Positions 1 through 6,176 are shown, counted from the stretch's first letter. The stretch is 6,674 nt of DNA from Nitrospiria bacterium (GCA_919903585.1 CAKKST010000026.1:1-6674), one strand, 5' to 3'. Translations and numbers: made by a program. Notes: generated by a model not told the origin, from the sequence alone.

Positions 1-11
1 CATAATATTTA

Positions 12-87
12 AAAATCCCTCCTGCCCTCCCTTTGTCAAAGGGAGGATTTATCCCCTCTTTGGAAAAGAGGGGTGAGGGGAGATTTT
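12..87. repeat. Double-hairpin intergenic repeat (MITE-like palindromic element)
   Basis: Two adjacent perfect hairpins are visible. The first pairs CCTCCCTTT (26-34) with AAAGGGAGG (38-46) around a 3-nt loop; the second pairs CCCCTCTTT (53-61) with AAAGAGGGG (65-73) around loop GGA. Both lie inside an outer imperfect stem, with AAAATC (12-17) against GATTTT (82-87) and CCTCCT-type pairing inside it. The whole would fold as a three-way junction. Similar pyrimidine-run/purine-run elements are dispersed in many environmental bacterial genomes. No protein is encoded here. It could act as a weak transcription terminator for leftward transcription past the tRNA, but no U-tract directly follows either stem, so I favour a dispersed repeat. 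Confidence 0.6.
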
Positions 88-131
88 ACAATCAATGTCT
101 ATTCTATTTTGAGACCCTTAATAAATACCCC

Positions 132-161
132 TTGACGCTGCACACCAAATTAGATTAAAAT
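132..161 (+). promoter_or_regulatory. Sigma70-type promoter for tRNA-Asn
   Basis: A -35 TTGACG (132-137) and a -10 TAAAAT (156-161) are separated by 18 bp, each one mismatch from consensus. Transcription would start near 168, leaving a leader of about 36 nt before the mature tRNA at 204. No other gene follows on this strand, so the promoter most simply serves the tRNA. Confidence 0.55.
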
Positions 162-203
162 AACCCCGCAATTAATAAATAATTCTAAAAAATCTACTAA
201 TAA

Positions 204-279
<76 letters not shown>

Positions 280-282
280 TTT

Positions 283-642
283 TTAAAAAGACCTTCTTAT
301 TTTTCCAGCGCCTCCCTTATCTTCTTTAATAGCTCCACAGGAGAGATATTCCCGCGCCTCATCTTCTTTCCCTCCCTCAACCTTCAGGGCATAGGTTTTG
401 ATCGCTGCTGTCTCCATGCCAAAGGCAAAGGTATCATAGGTTGCCCGTATCCCCTTTGAGCCGAGATAGAGTATAAGGTTCATCATATATGTATCATCAT
501 GGCCTTTGCCTGTGTCTGTGCGGAATATCTCAACATAGGGCGTCTCATCATCTTCTGAGGCTGCCTCGTTTCCTGAGGCGCTACATGATAAAAAAAGAAT
601 TGCAATCAGGATTATAAAAATAATAATTAAAAGCGCAGCCAT
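283..642 (-). CDS. Small membrane-anchored/lipoprotein-like protein of unknown function, probable C-terminal frameshift
   Basis: I do not recognise a firm family. As read, the 119-residue product opens with a very hydrophobic segment (residues 3-18) ending in FLSC (Cys20), then an acidic Ser/Ala/Glu linker (21-34). That layout fits a lipoprotein tethered to the membrane, but the n-region lacks Lys/Arg and the lipobox is poor, so a plain N-terminal anchor is also possible. Residues 36-88 form a small alpha/beta-looking domain (VEIFRTDTGKGHDD, then GIRATYDTFAFGMETAAIKTYALKV), faintly like DUF2007-type domains. The start is well set: GGAG overlaps the rnr stop and the ATG follows 6 bp after it, so this is the last gene of the RNase operon. 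After Val88 the reading frame is doubtful. The neighbouring frame stays open from 383 to a TAA at 297-299 and ends in SPVELLKKIREALEK, a more natural C-terminal helix than the SCGAIKEDKG...RRSF tail as read. A one-base insertion near 368-383, or a sequencing error, would explain this and give about 114 residues. Confidence 0.7.
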   Translation of the reverse strand: MAALLIIIFIILIAILFLSCSASGNEAASEDDETPYVEIFRTDTGKGHDDTYMMNLILYLGSKGIRATYDTFAFGMETAAIKTYALKVEGGKEDEAREYLSCGAIKEDKGGAGKIRRSF

Positions 643-648
643 GTCTCC

Positions 649-2745
649 TCAGCCACAAAGCCCAAGAACGATCTCCCTCTCCTCCATATCTACCTTGTCT
701 ATCCTCACTGTCAGCTCCTCACCGATGGAGTAGGTCTTTTTCTTGTGAATGCCATGAAGGCTCATGGTTTTTTCATCATATTTATAAAAATCATCAGTCA
801 TAAAGGATACATGCAGGAAGCCATGCACAAAGTAGTCCTTCAATCGTATCTTCAAGCCATAAGGCGTAACAGACACAATCTTGCCTTCAAACTCCTCTCC
901 CAGCTTGTCCCTCATAAACCATACCCTCATGGCATCAAGCACAGCCCTCTCTGCCTCATCTGCCTGCCTCTCCATCCTTGATGAGTGTAATGCAATATCA
1001 GGCAAAAGTGATTCAAGCTCCTTAAGCCTCTTATCGCTCAGGCGCTTTTTTGCCAGCGCCTCCCCTAATATCCTGTGGACTACGAGGTCAGGGTACCTCC
1101 TTATTGGTGATGTAAAGTGTGTGTAGGATTCAGAGGCAAGGCCAAAGTGGCCGATATTCGCTGGAGAGTATTTTGCCTGTTTCAGGCTTCTGAGTATCAT
1201 GTAGTTTATTATCTCCTCTGCCTCTGTATCCTTAATCTTTTTTAGCAATAAAGGAAAGTCCTTCGGCCTTATAGTCTTTGCCCCTTTTACAACCCCTGTG
1301 GAATGTATAACCTTTATTAAGTCCTCCATCTTTAATGGGTCAGGCTCCTCATGTATCCTGTATAGGCTTGGTATGCCGAGCCCTTCAAGATGCACTGCAA
1401 CCGCCTCATTTGCAGAGAGCATGAACTCCTCTATCATCATGTGCGCAAAGTTTCGCTCTGCCTTTATTATCGCCTCAGGATTTCCCTGAATATCAAGGAG
1501 CACCTCAGGCTCCGGCAGGTCAAAGTCAAGGCTGCCCCTTTTAATCCTGCGCGCCTTCAGGATATTGCACATCTCCCCCATGAGCTCAAAATCACGAAGG
1601 AGATAATCATATCTCTTTCTCTCCTCCGGGTTTTCATCCACCAAGACCTTTTTTACAGATGTATATGTCATCCGCTCATTGCTTATTATAATGCTCGGAT
1701 AAAATTTTGCGTCAATCTTCTCGCCCCTTGCGTCAAAATCCATCTCCACTGTGAATGCCAGCCTGTCTACCTTTGGTTTCAGGCTGCACAGGTCTTCTGA
1801 AAGCTCCTTTGGCAGCATGGGGACAACCCTGTCAGGGAAATAGACGCTCGTCCCCCTTTTTCTTGCCTCAATATCAAGCGCAGAGTCCCATCCTACATAA
1901 TGCCCGACATCTGCAATGTGCACCCACAGCCTGTACCCGGCATCAGTCCTGATTATAGACACTGCATCATCAAAGTCCTTTGCCCGCTCCCCGTCTATTG
2001 TTACTGTCGGAAGGCCGCGCAGGTCTTTTCGCTTCTTTGCATCCTCCATTGGCTGAGAATAGAGCGCCGTTGCCTCTTCATGCGCCTCGTGCGGAAATCT
2101 CCTCGGCAGGTTTAGTTCGTCTATGATGCTTTCAACTTCTGCAAGCGGGGTATCAGGCCTCTCCAGCGTCTTTATTATACGGGCTGAGGGCGGCCGCATA
2201 TTTTGCGGGTAATTTATTATCTCTGCAATCACGTTATCGCCATTCTTTGCGCCGCCCCGCTCCTTCGGGCTTATAATCAGGTCAAAGGGGATAGACTTGT
2301 TCTTTGGCCTTACATAGAATCCTGTTTTGCCTGCCTCAAATGTCCCAACTACCCGTGTATGCGACCTCTCAAGGATGCGGATTATCCTTCCATCCCGACG
2401 CTCCATGTTTTCAATCCTTGCAACAACCCTGTCTTTGCCCATTGCGCCAAAGATTGCCCTCGGTGAGATAAATACATCCCTTTCGCCCGGCTTCTCAGAA
2501 ATGACAAAGCCATAGCCTCCCTTGTGGGCCTCAAAATAGCCTGTGATGAGATTCATCTCCTCCACAGGCCCATAAAGGCCATTGCGCGTCCTTATAATCT
2601 CGCCGCCATTGACAAGCTCTTTTAATGTTCTTCTCAGCCCGCCTATTTCTAATTTGCTTATTTGCAGTTGAGAAGAAATCTCCCTAAAACTGACCGGTCT
2701 TGAGACCTTCTTAAAGAATGCCGCAATAGTTTCCTTTGTAATCAT
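649..2745 (-). CDS. rnr: Ribonuclease R (RNB/RNase II family 3'-5' exoribonuclease)
   Basis: This is a processive, Mg-dependent hydrolytic 3'-5' exoribonuclease that degrades structured RNA, acting in the cytoplasm in mRNA and rRNA turnover. The 698 residues carry the full RNase R order. An N-terminal winged helix (about 3-60) is followed by cold-shock/OB domains (about 66-190), one opening with GYFEAHKGGYGFV. The RNB catalytic domain runs about 240-570 and the C-terminal S1 domain about 617-695. The active-site motif IDGERAKDFDDAV (250-262) gives Asp251, Asp257, Asp259 and Asp260, matching the four catalytic aspartates of E. coli RNase R. The conserved HFTSPIRRYPDLVVHR block is at 543-558 and PMLPKELSEDLCSLKP at 309-324. 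It is shorter than E. coli RNase R (813) mainly because it lacks the long lysine-rich tail, as in many non-gammaproteobacterial homologues. The start overlaps the upstream beta-CASP nuclease stop as ATGA, preceded by GGTGGAG, so the two are translationally coupled. Confidence 0.96.
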   Translation of the reverse strand: MITKETIAAFFKKVSRPVSFREISSQLQISKLEIGGLRRTLKELVNGGEIIRTRNGLYGPVEEMNLITGYFEAHKGGYGFVISEKPGERDVFISPRAIFGAMGKDRVVARIENMERRDGRIIRILERSHTRVVGTFEAGKTGFYVRPKNKSIPFDLIISPKERGGAKNGDNVIAEIINYPQNMRPPSARIIKTLERPDTPLAEVESIIDELNLPRRFPHEAHEEATALYSQPMEDAKKRKDLRGLPTVTIDGERAKDFDDAVSIIRTDAGYRLWVHIADVGHYVGWDSALDIEARKRGTSVYFPDRVVPMLPKELSEDLCSLKPKVDRLAFTVEMDFDARGEKIDAKFYPSIIISNERMTYTSVKKVLVDENPEERKRYDYLLRDFELMGEMCNILKARRIKRGSLDFDLPEPEVLLDIQGNPEAIIKAERNFAHMMIEEFMLSANEAVAVHLEGLGIPSLYRIHEEPDPLKMEDLIKVIHSTGVVKGAKTIRPKDFPLLLKKIKDTEAEEIINYMILRSLKQAKYSPANIGHFGLASESYTHFTSPIRRYPDLVVHRILGEALAKKRLSDKRLKELESLLPDIALHSSRMERQADEAERAVLDAMRVWFMRDKLGEEFEGKIVSVTPYGLKIRLKDYFVHGFLHVSFMTDDFYKYDEKTMSLHGIHKKKTYSIGEELTVRIDKVDMEEREIVLGLCG

Positions 2746-4124
2746 AGCTCCACCTTATCACCCTTCTTTGGTATATGCGTCTTAAATCCAAAACGCCCCT
2801 CTACAGCCTTGCTGAATGATGTTATTGCGTTCTCTTCACCGTGCACCAGAAACACCTCAGGTGAATCCTTAAATCCTGCAAGCCATTCAGTTAGCTCTTT
2901 CTGGTCTGCATGTGCAGAAAATCCGTTTATCGTATAAACAGACGCCCGTACAGCAACTTCTTCACCGAGGATATTAACGGTTTCTGCCCTGTCAACGATC
3001 CTCCTTCCAAGTGTTCCTTTTCCCTGAAACCCGACGAATATCACGCTGCACTCAGGCCTCCATAAATTGTGCTTCAAGTGGTGTCTCATCCTTCCGCCCT
3101 CGCACATCCCGCTTCCTGCTATTACAATAATCCCTGATCTTATCTTATTCAGCGCCATTGAATCCCGCGCTGTCTGCACAAAATGAAGCCTGATAGAGTT
3201 ATTGCCGCTCTTTGTTGAAAATAGCCTTCTTGCCTCCTCATCAAAACACTCAGGGTGCGCAAGATAGACCCTCGTTGCATCCTCTGCAAGCGGGCTGTCA
3301 AGATAGACATCAATCTTGTATATCCTTCCCTCCCGTACAAGGTTGTTCAGGATATAAAGAAGGTCCTGTGTCCTTCCAATTGCAAAGGAAGGTATGAATA
3401 CATTGCCGCCCTTTTTAAATGTGGCCTTGATTGCCTCCACAAGCTCGCCTATGCTCTCCTTTTGCGGCTTATGCAGCCTGTTTCCATAGGTTGATTCCAT
3501 CACCACAAAATCAGCAGTCTGAGGCATCAGCGGGTCGCGCACAATAGGGCTGCCCTTCTTTCCTATGTCCCCTGAGAATATAATCTTCTTCTCTCTTTCG
3601 CTGTCCTGATACCATAGCTCAAGCGAGGCAGAACCGAGTATATGGCCTGCGTCAAGAAATCTATATTTTATGCCCGTTCCGAGGTGAAGGATTTTATCAT
3701 AGGGCTTAACATCAAAAAGCAGGATCGCTGCCCTTGCATCATCTGTTGTATATAGCGGGGCAACAGGCGGCCCTCCTGCCCTGAGCGATTTCTTCGTGAG
3801 CCACTCTGCATCGTCCTCCTGAATATTTGCCGCATCATATAGCATTATCTCAAGGAGGTCCTTTGTTGCTGATGTTGTGATGACCCTGCCCTTAAAGCCT
3901 TCCTTTGCGAGACGGGGAAGCATACCTGAGTGGTCAAGGTGGGCATGGGTGAGGAAGATGAAATCAATTTCCTCAGGCCGAAAGGCAAAGGAGGCCCTGT
4001 TTATCTCATCGGCATTTTCACCCTGATACAGGCCTGTCTCAACCAGTATCTTTTGCTTGTTGCATTCTATATAAAAGCAGGAGCCTGTAACAGTACCTGC
4101 ACCGCCGAGGAATTTGAGTATCAT
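2742..4124 (-). CDS. Beta-CASP metallo-beta-lactamase-fold ribonuclease (CPSF73/TTHA0252-like)
   Basis: This is a zinc-dependent RNA nuclease of the RNA-specificity branch of the MBL superfamily, expected to cut or trim RNA in the cytoplasm. The MBL motifs are in order: motif 1 as LVETGLYQG (27-35), motif 2 THAHLDHSG (59-67; His60, His62, Asp64, His65), motif 3 DAGHILGSAS (158-167; His161) and motif 4 FSGDIG (183-188; Asp186). The beta-CASP part shows motif A in MESTYG (209-214), motif B within GSGMCEGGRMRHHLKHNL (337-354) and motif C GFSAHADQ (401-408; His405). The 460-residue length and lack of a KH or other RNA-binding extension fit the bacterial TTHA0252-like group, distinct from RNase J. 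Motif 1 has Glu29 where Asp is usual, a conservative change. AAGGGG sits 4 nt before the ATG, and an extended -10 lies just upstream. Being first in an operon with rnr supports an RNA-decay or RNA-processing role. The exact substrate cannot be told from sequence. Confidence 0.9.
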   Translation of the reverse strand: MILKFLGGAGTVTGSCFYIECNKQKILVETGLYQGENADEINRASFAFRPEEIDFIFLTHAHLDHSGMLPRLAKEGFKGRVITTSATKDLLEIMLYDAANIQEDDAEWLTKKSLRAGGPPVAPLYTTDDARAAILLFDVKPYDKILHLGTGIKYRFLDAGHILGSASLELWYQDSEREKKIIFSGDIGKKGSPIVRDPLMPQTADFVVMESTYGNRLHKPQKESIGELVEAIKATFKKGGNVFIPSFAIGRTQDLLYILNNLVREGRIYKIDVYLDSPLAEDATRVYLAHPECFDEEARRLFSTKSGNNSIRLHFVQTARDSMALNKIRSGIIVIAGSGMCEGGRMRHHLKHNLWRPECSVIFVGFQGKGTLGRRIVDRAETVNILGEEVAVRASVYTINGFSAHADQKELTEWLAGFKDSPEVFLVHGEENAITSFSKAVEGRFGFKTHIPKKGDKVEL

Positions 4125-4143
4125 AATACCCCTTATTGCGTGA

Positions 4144-4152
4144 AGTATAGCA
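4144..4152 (-). promoter_or_regulatory. Extended -10 promoter candidate for the leftward RNase operon
   Basis: On the minus strand TGCTATACT gives an extended -10 (TGn followed by TATACT, one mismatch from TATAAT). No good -35 lies 16-18 bp further upstream, which is tolerable for an extended -10 site. The predicted start near 4137 leaves a short leader of about 12 nt that contains the AAGGGG ribosome binding site of the beta-CASP gene. Confidence 0.4.
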
Positions 4153-4217
4153 GAAGATGGGCTTTAAGGCTACAGATTTAAATTTATATAAAACGACTCA
4201 AATACTTGCGTTTTATT

Positions 4218-4253
4218 GATTACACAGATTTTGTAAAACGATTACACTGATTT
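4218..4253. repeat. Two GATTACAC direct repeats
   Basis: GATTACACAGATTT (4218-4231) and GATTACACTGATTT (4240-4253) match at 13 of 14 positions with a 22-bp period, about two helical turns. They lie in the divergent intergenic region between the RNase operon and dinB. GATTACAC-GATT units are a recurrent intergenic repeat in unrelated bacteria. A binding site is possible because of the helical phasing, but I see no named operator here and no LexA-type box. Confidence 0.5.
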
Positions 4254-4290
4254 ATGGATGCGTAATTATTTATGACGCTTCATATAGTTA

Positions 4291-4317
4291 TTGACAGGCG
4301 AGCCAAAATAGTATACA
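4291..4317 (+). promoter_or_regulatory. Sigma70-type promoter for dinB
   Basis: A perfect -35 TTGACA (4291-4296) is followed after 15 bp by TATACA (4312-4317). The spacing is shorter than ideal. The predicted start near 4323-4325 falls at or inside the upstream ATG at 4322, which argues that translation begins at the next in-frame ATG (4340). No recognisable SOS box overlaps it. Confidence 0.45.
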
Positions 4318-4339
4318 TGAAATGATTGAGGTAATAGCC

Positions 4340-5557
4340 ATGACAAAGATAATTATGTGCATAGATATGGATGCCTTTTTTGCCTCTGTGGAGCAGCAGG
4401 ACAGGCCGTATCTTAAAGGCAGGCCGATAGCTGTTACCGGCAGCGGTGGCCGGACAGTGATTACAACCGCCTCTTATGAGGCGAGGGCATTTGGTGTAAA
4501 GACAGGCATGAATGTCTATGAGGCAAAAAGGCTATGTCCGCATCTCATCTTTGTAATCGGGAATAATGAGAAGTATATCCGCACCTGCAAGGGGCTGGTA
4601 AGCATATACAATCAGTTCACGCCTGATGTGGAGGTTTATTCTATTGACGAGGCATTTCTTGATGTAACAACAACACATCATCTCTTTAAAGGGCCTGAGG
4701 CTATAGGGCAGGATATTAAAAGGCAGGTCAAGGAAAGATTTGGCATTACCTGCACAGTCGGCATCGCGCCGAATATCCTGATTGCAAAATTAGCAAGCAG
4801 TATTGCAAAGCCTGACGGCCTGAGATGGATAAGGCCGGAGGATGTGGAGGGGGTATTAAAAGACCTGCCTGTGGCAAAGCTGTGGGGGATTGGGCAGAAG
4901 ATTGCGGAAAGGCTGGAGAGGCTGGGCATCAGGACATGCGGTGAACTTGGAAGGGCATCCGTGAGTCTTTTAAGATACAGGTTTGGGATTATTGGCGAGG
5001 CGCTCAAGGCAATGGGGCTGGGGATGTGTGAAAGGCCTGTTATTGCAGAGGAGGGGCAGGCAAAATCCATTGGCCACAGCACGACCCTTCCAGCGGATAT
5101 ATGGGAGCGCAGCGAGATAGATGCGTATATCCTGAAGCTTAGCGAGATGGTTGGCGGGAGGGCGCGCAGGCACAGTTATATCGGCAGAAGGGTCTCGCTT
5201 ACCTTAAGATATTCTGACTTTGAAACCTTTACAAGACAGGCCACACTATCCCGATCTACGAATGACACCCACATTATATATAAGAGCGCCCTGATGATAC
5301 TGAACCGTATAAGGCTTAAAAAAAAGATAAGGCTTATTGGCGTCTGCCTGTCCAGCATAATAGATGACTGCAATCAGATGCCTCTCCTGAAATCTGAGCA
5401 GAGGCGGATGGCGCTCCTTCATGCAGTGGATGCCATTAATGATAAGTATGGGGATTCCAAGCTCGCATGGGCGTCATACAGCATGACGGAGCAGGAGGCA
5501 GGTGTAATATCCCCTGCATGGAGGCCGTCAGGCGTTAGGTATGTGGAGATGGACTGA
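4340..5557 (+). CDS. dinB: DNA polymerase IV (Y-family translesion polymerase)
   Basis: This is a low-fidelity Y-family DNA polymerase that copies past damaged template bases. Counting from Met at 4340 (405 residues), the palm motif IDMDAFFASVE (8-18) supplies Asp9 and the steric-gate Phe14 region. YSIDEAFLDV (100-109) supplies Asp103 and Glu104, completing the metal-binding triad. GIAPNILIAKLASSIAKPDG (141-160) is the conserved palm block, LWGIGQKIAERLERLGI (181-197) is the helix-hairpin-helix thumb, and SIGHSTTLP (243-251) opens the little-finger domain. I chose 4340 over the ATG at 4322 because GAGGT (4328-4332) sits 7 nt before it, the upstream ATG has no ribosome binding site, and the shorter protein begins with the canonical MTKIIMCIDMD. 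It exceeds the 351 residues of E. coli Pol IV through a C-terminal extension ending GVISPAWRPSGVRYVEMD, and I see no classic QLxLGL-like clamp-binding tail. It stands alone, divergent from the RNase operon. Confidence 0.95.
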   Translation: MTKIIMCIDMDAFFASVEQQDRPYLKGRPIAVTGSGGRTVITTASYEARAFGVKTGMNVYEAKRLCPHLIFVIGNNEKYIRTCKGLVSIYNQFTPDVEVYSIDEAFLDVTTTHHLFKGPEAIGQDIKRQVKERFGITCTVGIAPNILIAKLASSIAKPDGLRWIRPEDVEGVLKDLPVAKLWGIGQKIAERLERLGIRTCGELGRASVSLLRYRFGIIGEALKAMGLGMCERPVIAEEGQAKSIGHSTTLPADIWERSEIDAYILKLSEMVGGRARRHSYIGRRVSLTLRYSDFETFTRQATLSRSTNDTHIIYKSALMILNRIRLKKKIRLIGVCLSSIIDDCNQMPLLKSEQRRMALLHAVDAINDKYGDSKLAWASYSMTEQEAGVISPAWRPSGVRYVEMD

Positions 5558-5559
5558 AG

Positions 5560-5669
5560 TTATGATACAAGGACATTCTTCATGGGCGGCTCAATCTTGT
5601 AGAACGTCTAAGCCTTCTGATAAAGGCCTTTGTGCCTTGCCTTAACTCAGGACGGTCTTTTTCCTTGCG
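5560..5669 (-). pseudogene. Frameshifted coding relic convergent with dinB
   Basis: On the minus strand one frame is open from 5669 to 5604 (RKEKDRPELRQG, then TKAFIRRLRR) and is bounded upstream by TAA at 5670-5672. The next frame continues from 5604 as FYKIEPPMKNVLVS and stops with TAA at 5560-5562, 2 bp beyond the dinB stop. Restoring one T in the TT run at 5603-5604 (CGTTC to CGTTTC) would join them into a natural-looking basic C-terminus of 36 residues. No start codon or family is recognisable, so this is at best the tail of a decayed gene. Chance is a real alternative for so short a stretch. The region also holds competing small hairpins (GCCTT 5612-5616 with AAGGC 5623-5627, or the latter with GCCTT 5634-5638), which might end dinB transcription weakly. 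Confidence 0.3.
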
Positions 5670-5679
5670 TTAGACGCAA
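5665..5679. repeat. Short perfect inverted repeat TTGCGT-TAG-ACGCAA
   Basis: A 6-bp perfect palindromic stem with a 3-nt loop sits between the dinB-convergent relic and the small membrane ORF. On the plus strand it follows a CTTTTTCC run rather than preceding one, so it is not a canonical terminator in that direction. On the minus strand it is followed by GGAAAAAG, also without a T-tract. It contains a GTTAGAC heptamer that matches the integron core-site consensus GTTRRRY. Confidence 0.4.
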
Positions 5680-5699
5680 ATAGAGCGCAATTCATCCTA

Positions 5700-5861
5700 T
5701 TAAATTTTATACCATTTTGCACTTTTGCCATGTCCTTTACATTCAACTTGTCTTTCTTTTCTCAAGTCAGACCCCATTATTATTTCATTATTATTTATGC
5801 TCCAGAGGAGAAGACTGACCGCCAATAGTCCGATCAGTATAAAGGGCAGATATGTTTGCAT
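5700..5861 (-). CDS. Putative 53-residue single-helix membrane protein
   Basis: I do not recognise this protein. The minus-strand ORF opens MQTYLPFILIGLLAVSLLLW, a clear hydrophobic helix (about residues 4-20). A polar, basic tail follows, SINNNEIIMGSDLRKE, and the protein ends in KSAKWYKI before TAA at 5700-5702. Its ATG is preceded by a full AGGAGG (5867-5872) at 5-nt spacing. It starts 24 bp after the antitoxin stop on the same strand, so it could be a third gene of that transcript. The middle of the coding sequence contains a tandem 11-bp repeat (CATTATTATTT twice on the plus strand, 5775-5796) next to GGGGTCTGAC, a REP-like end motif. The C-terminal half may therefore be insertion-derived, with only the helix original. 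A strong ribosome binding site plus a membrane helix argue for a real gene; the short length and tail composition argue against. Confidence 0.4.
   Translation of the reverse strand: MQTYLPFILIGLLAVSLLLWSINNNEIIMGSDLRKERQVECKGHGKSAKWYKI
5762..5775 (-). repeat. REP-like end motif GGGGTCTGACTTGA
   Basis: GGGGTCTGAC followed by TTGA (minus strand) resembles the GGGGTCAGACC-type short sequences often seen flanking REP-associated tyrosine transposase genes. No transposase is present here. It lies inside the C-terminal half of the 53-codon ORF and beside a tandem 11-bp repeat, consistent with a scar of a former element. The motif is short and the assignment is tentative. Confidence 0.3.
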
Positions 5862-5885
5862 AGAGGCCTCCTGATGAGTGAATTG

Positions 5886-6176
5886 TTAGGCGCTTCTCTT
5901 TTTACTGAAAGAAAGTTTTCCTTCATTGAACTTGTGAATGAGCATGGAGATCAGAGATTGATACGGTATACCCTCTTCGACTGCTTTCGCCCTAATTTTT
6001 TTTAAATCTCGCTCAGTCATTCGGATATTGATCCGCTTTTGTTTGTTGAGGCTATAGCTGGCGTATCCCTCGTATTGTTTCTTTTCCTTTTTAGTTAGGT
6101 CGGCAACCCATTCTTCATTTTCAAGCGATTTTGCCAATTTCCTCTCTTCTTTATCCAAAAATGCTTCTTTTTTCAT
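5886..6176 (-). CDS. CopG/ribbon-helix-helix antitoxin of a type II toxin-antitoxin system
   Basis: The 96-residue protein has a charged, helical N-terminal half (1-45) that would wrap the toxin. Its C-terminal ribbon-helix-helix has strand KRINIRM (47-53), helix 1 MTERDLKKIRAKAVEEG (53-69) and helix 2 IPYQSLISMLIHKFNEG (70-86). That pattern is typical of CopG-type antitoxins such as BrnA, which bind the promoter of their own operon as dimers. The ATG overlaps the toxin stop as ATGA, and AGGAGGT (6182-6188), embedded in the last toxin codons, sits 5 nt upstream. The antitoxin thus has a much better ribosome binding site than the toxin, as expected if antitoxin must be in excess. The stop codon lies within GCCTAAC, an integron-core-like heptamer. 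Toxin-first order matches BrnTA-type systems. Confidence 0.85.
   Translation of the reverse strand: MKKEAFLDKEERKLAKSLENEEWVADLTKKEKKQYEGYASYSLNKQKRINIRMTERDLKKIRAKAVEEGIPYQSLISMLIHKFNEGKLSFSKKRSA

Noticed and set aside
26..73. CRISPR-like repeat-spacer reading of the two hairpins
   Set aside because: There are only two units, they differ in sequence, there is no spacer and no cas gene; the nested stem structure explains them better.
53..87. Intrinsic terminator at the window start
   Set aside because: The stems are strong, but no T-tract directly follows either hairpin on either strand, so it is annotated as a repeat instead.
745..2515. Several plus-strand open frames of 60-136 codons opposite rnr
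   Set aside because: They are mirror frames of a strongly conserved gene. Their translations are Cys/Pro/Ser-rich without domain pattern, and none has a ribosome binding site with matching context.
4254..4321. LexA/SOS box upstream of dinB
   Set aside because: I saw no convincing GTTC- or CTGT-type palindrome overlapping the promoter; damage control of dinB cannot be claimed from this sequence.
4322..4339. Upstream in-frame ATG of dinB adding MIEVIA
   Set aside because: No ribosome binding site precedes it and the predicted transcription start falls on it. GAGGT at the right spacing precedes the ATG at 4340, which gives the canonical N-terminus.
4678..5373. Minus-strand open frames opposite dinB
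   Set aside because: They lie wholly inside dinB, whose motifs are intact, and they show no recognisable domain or initiation signals.
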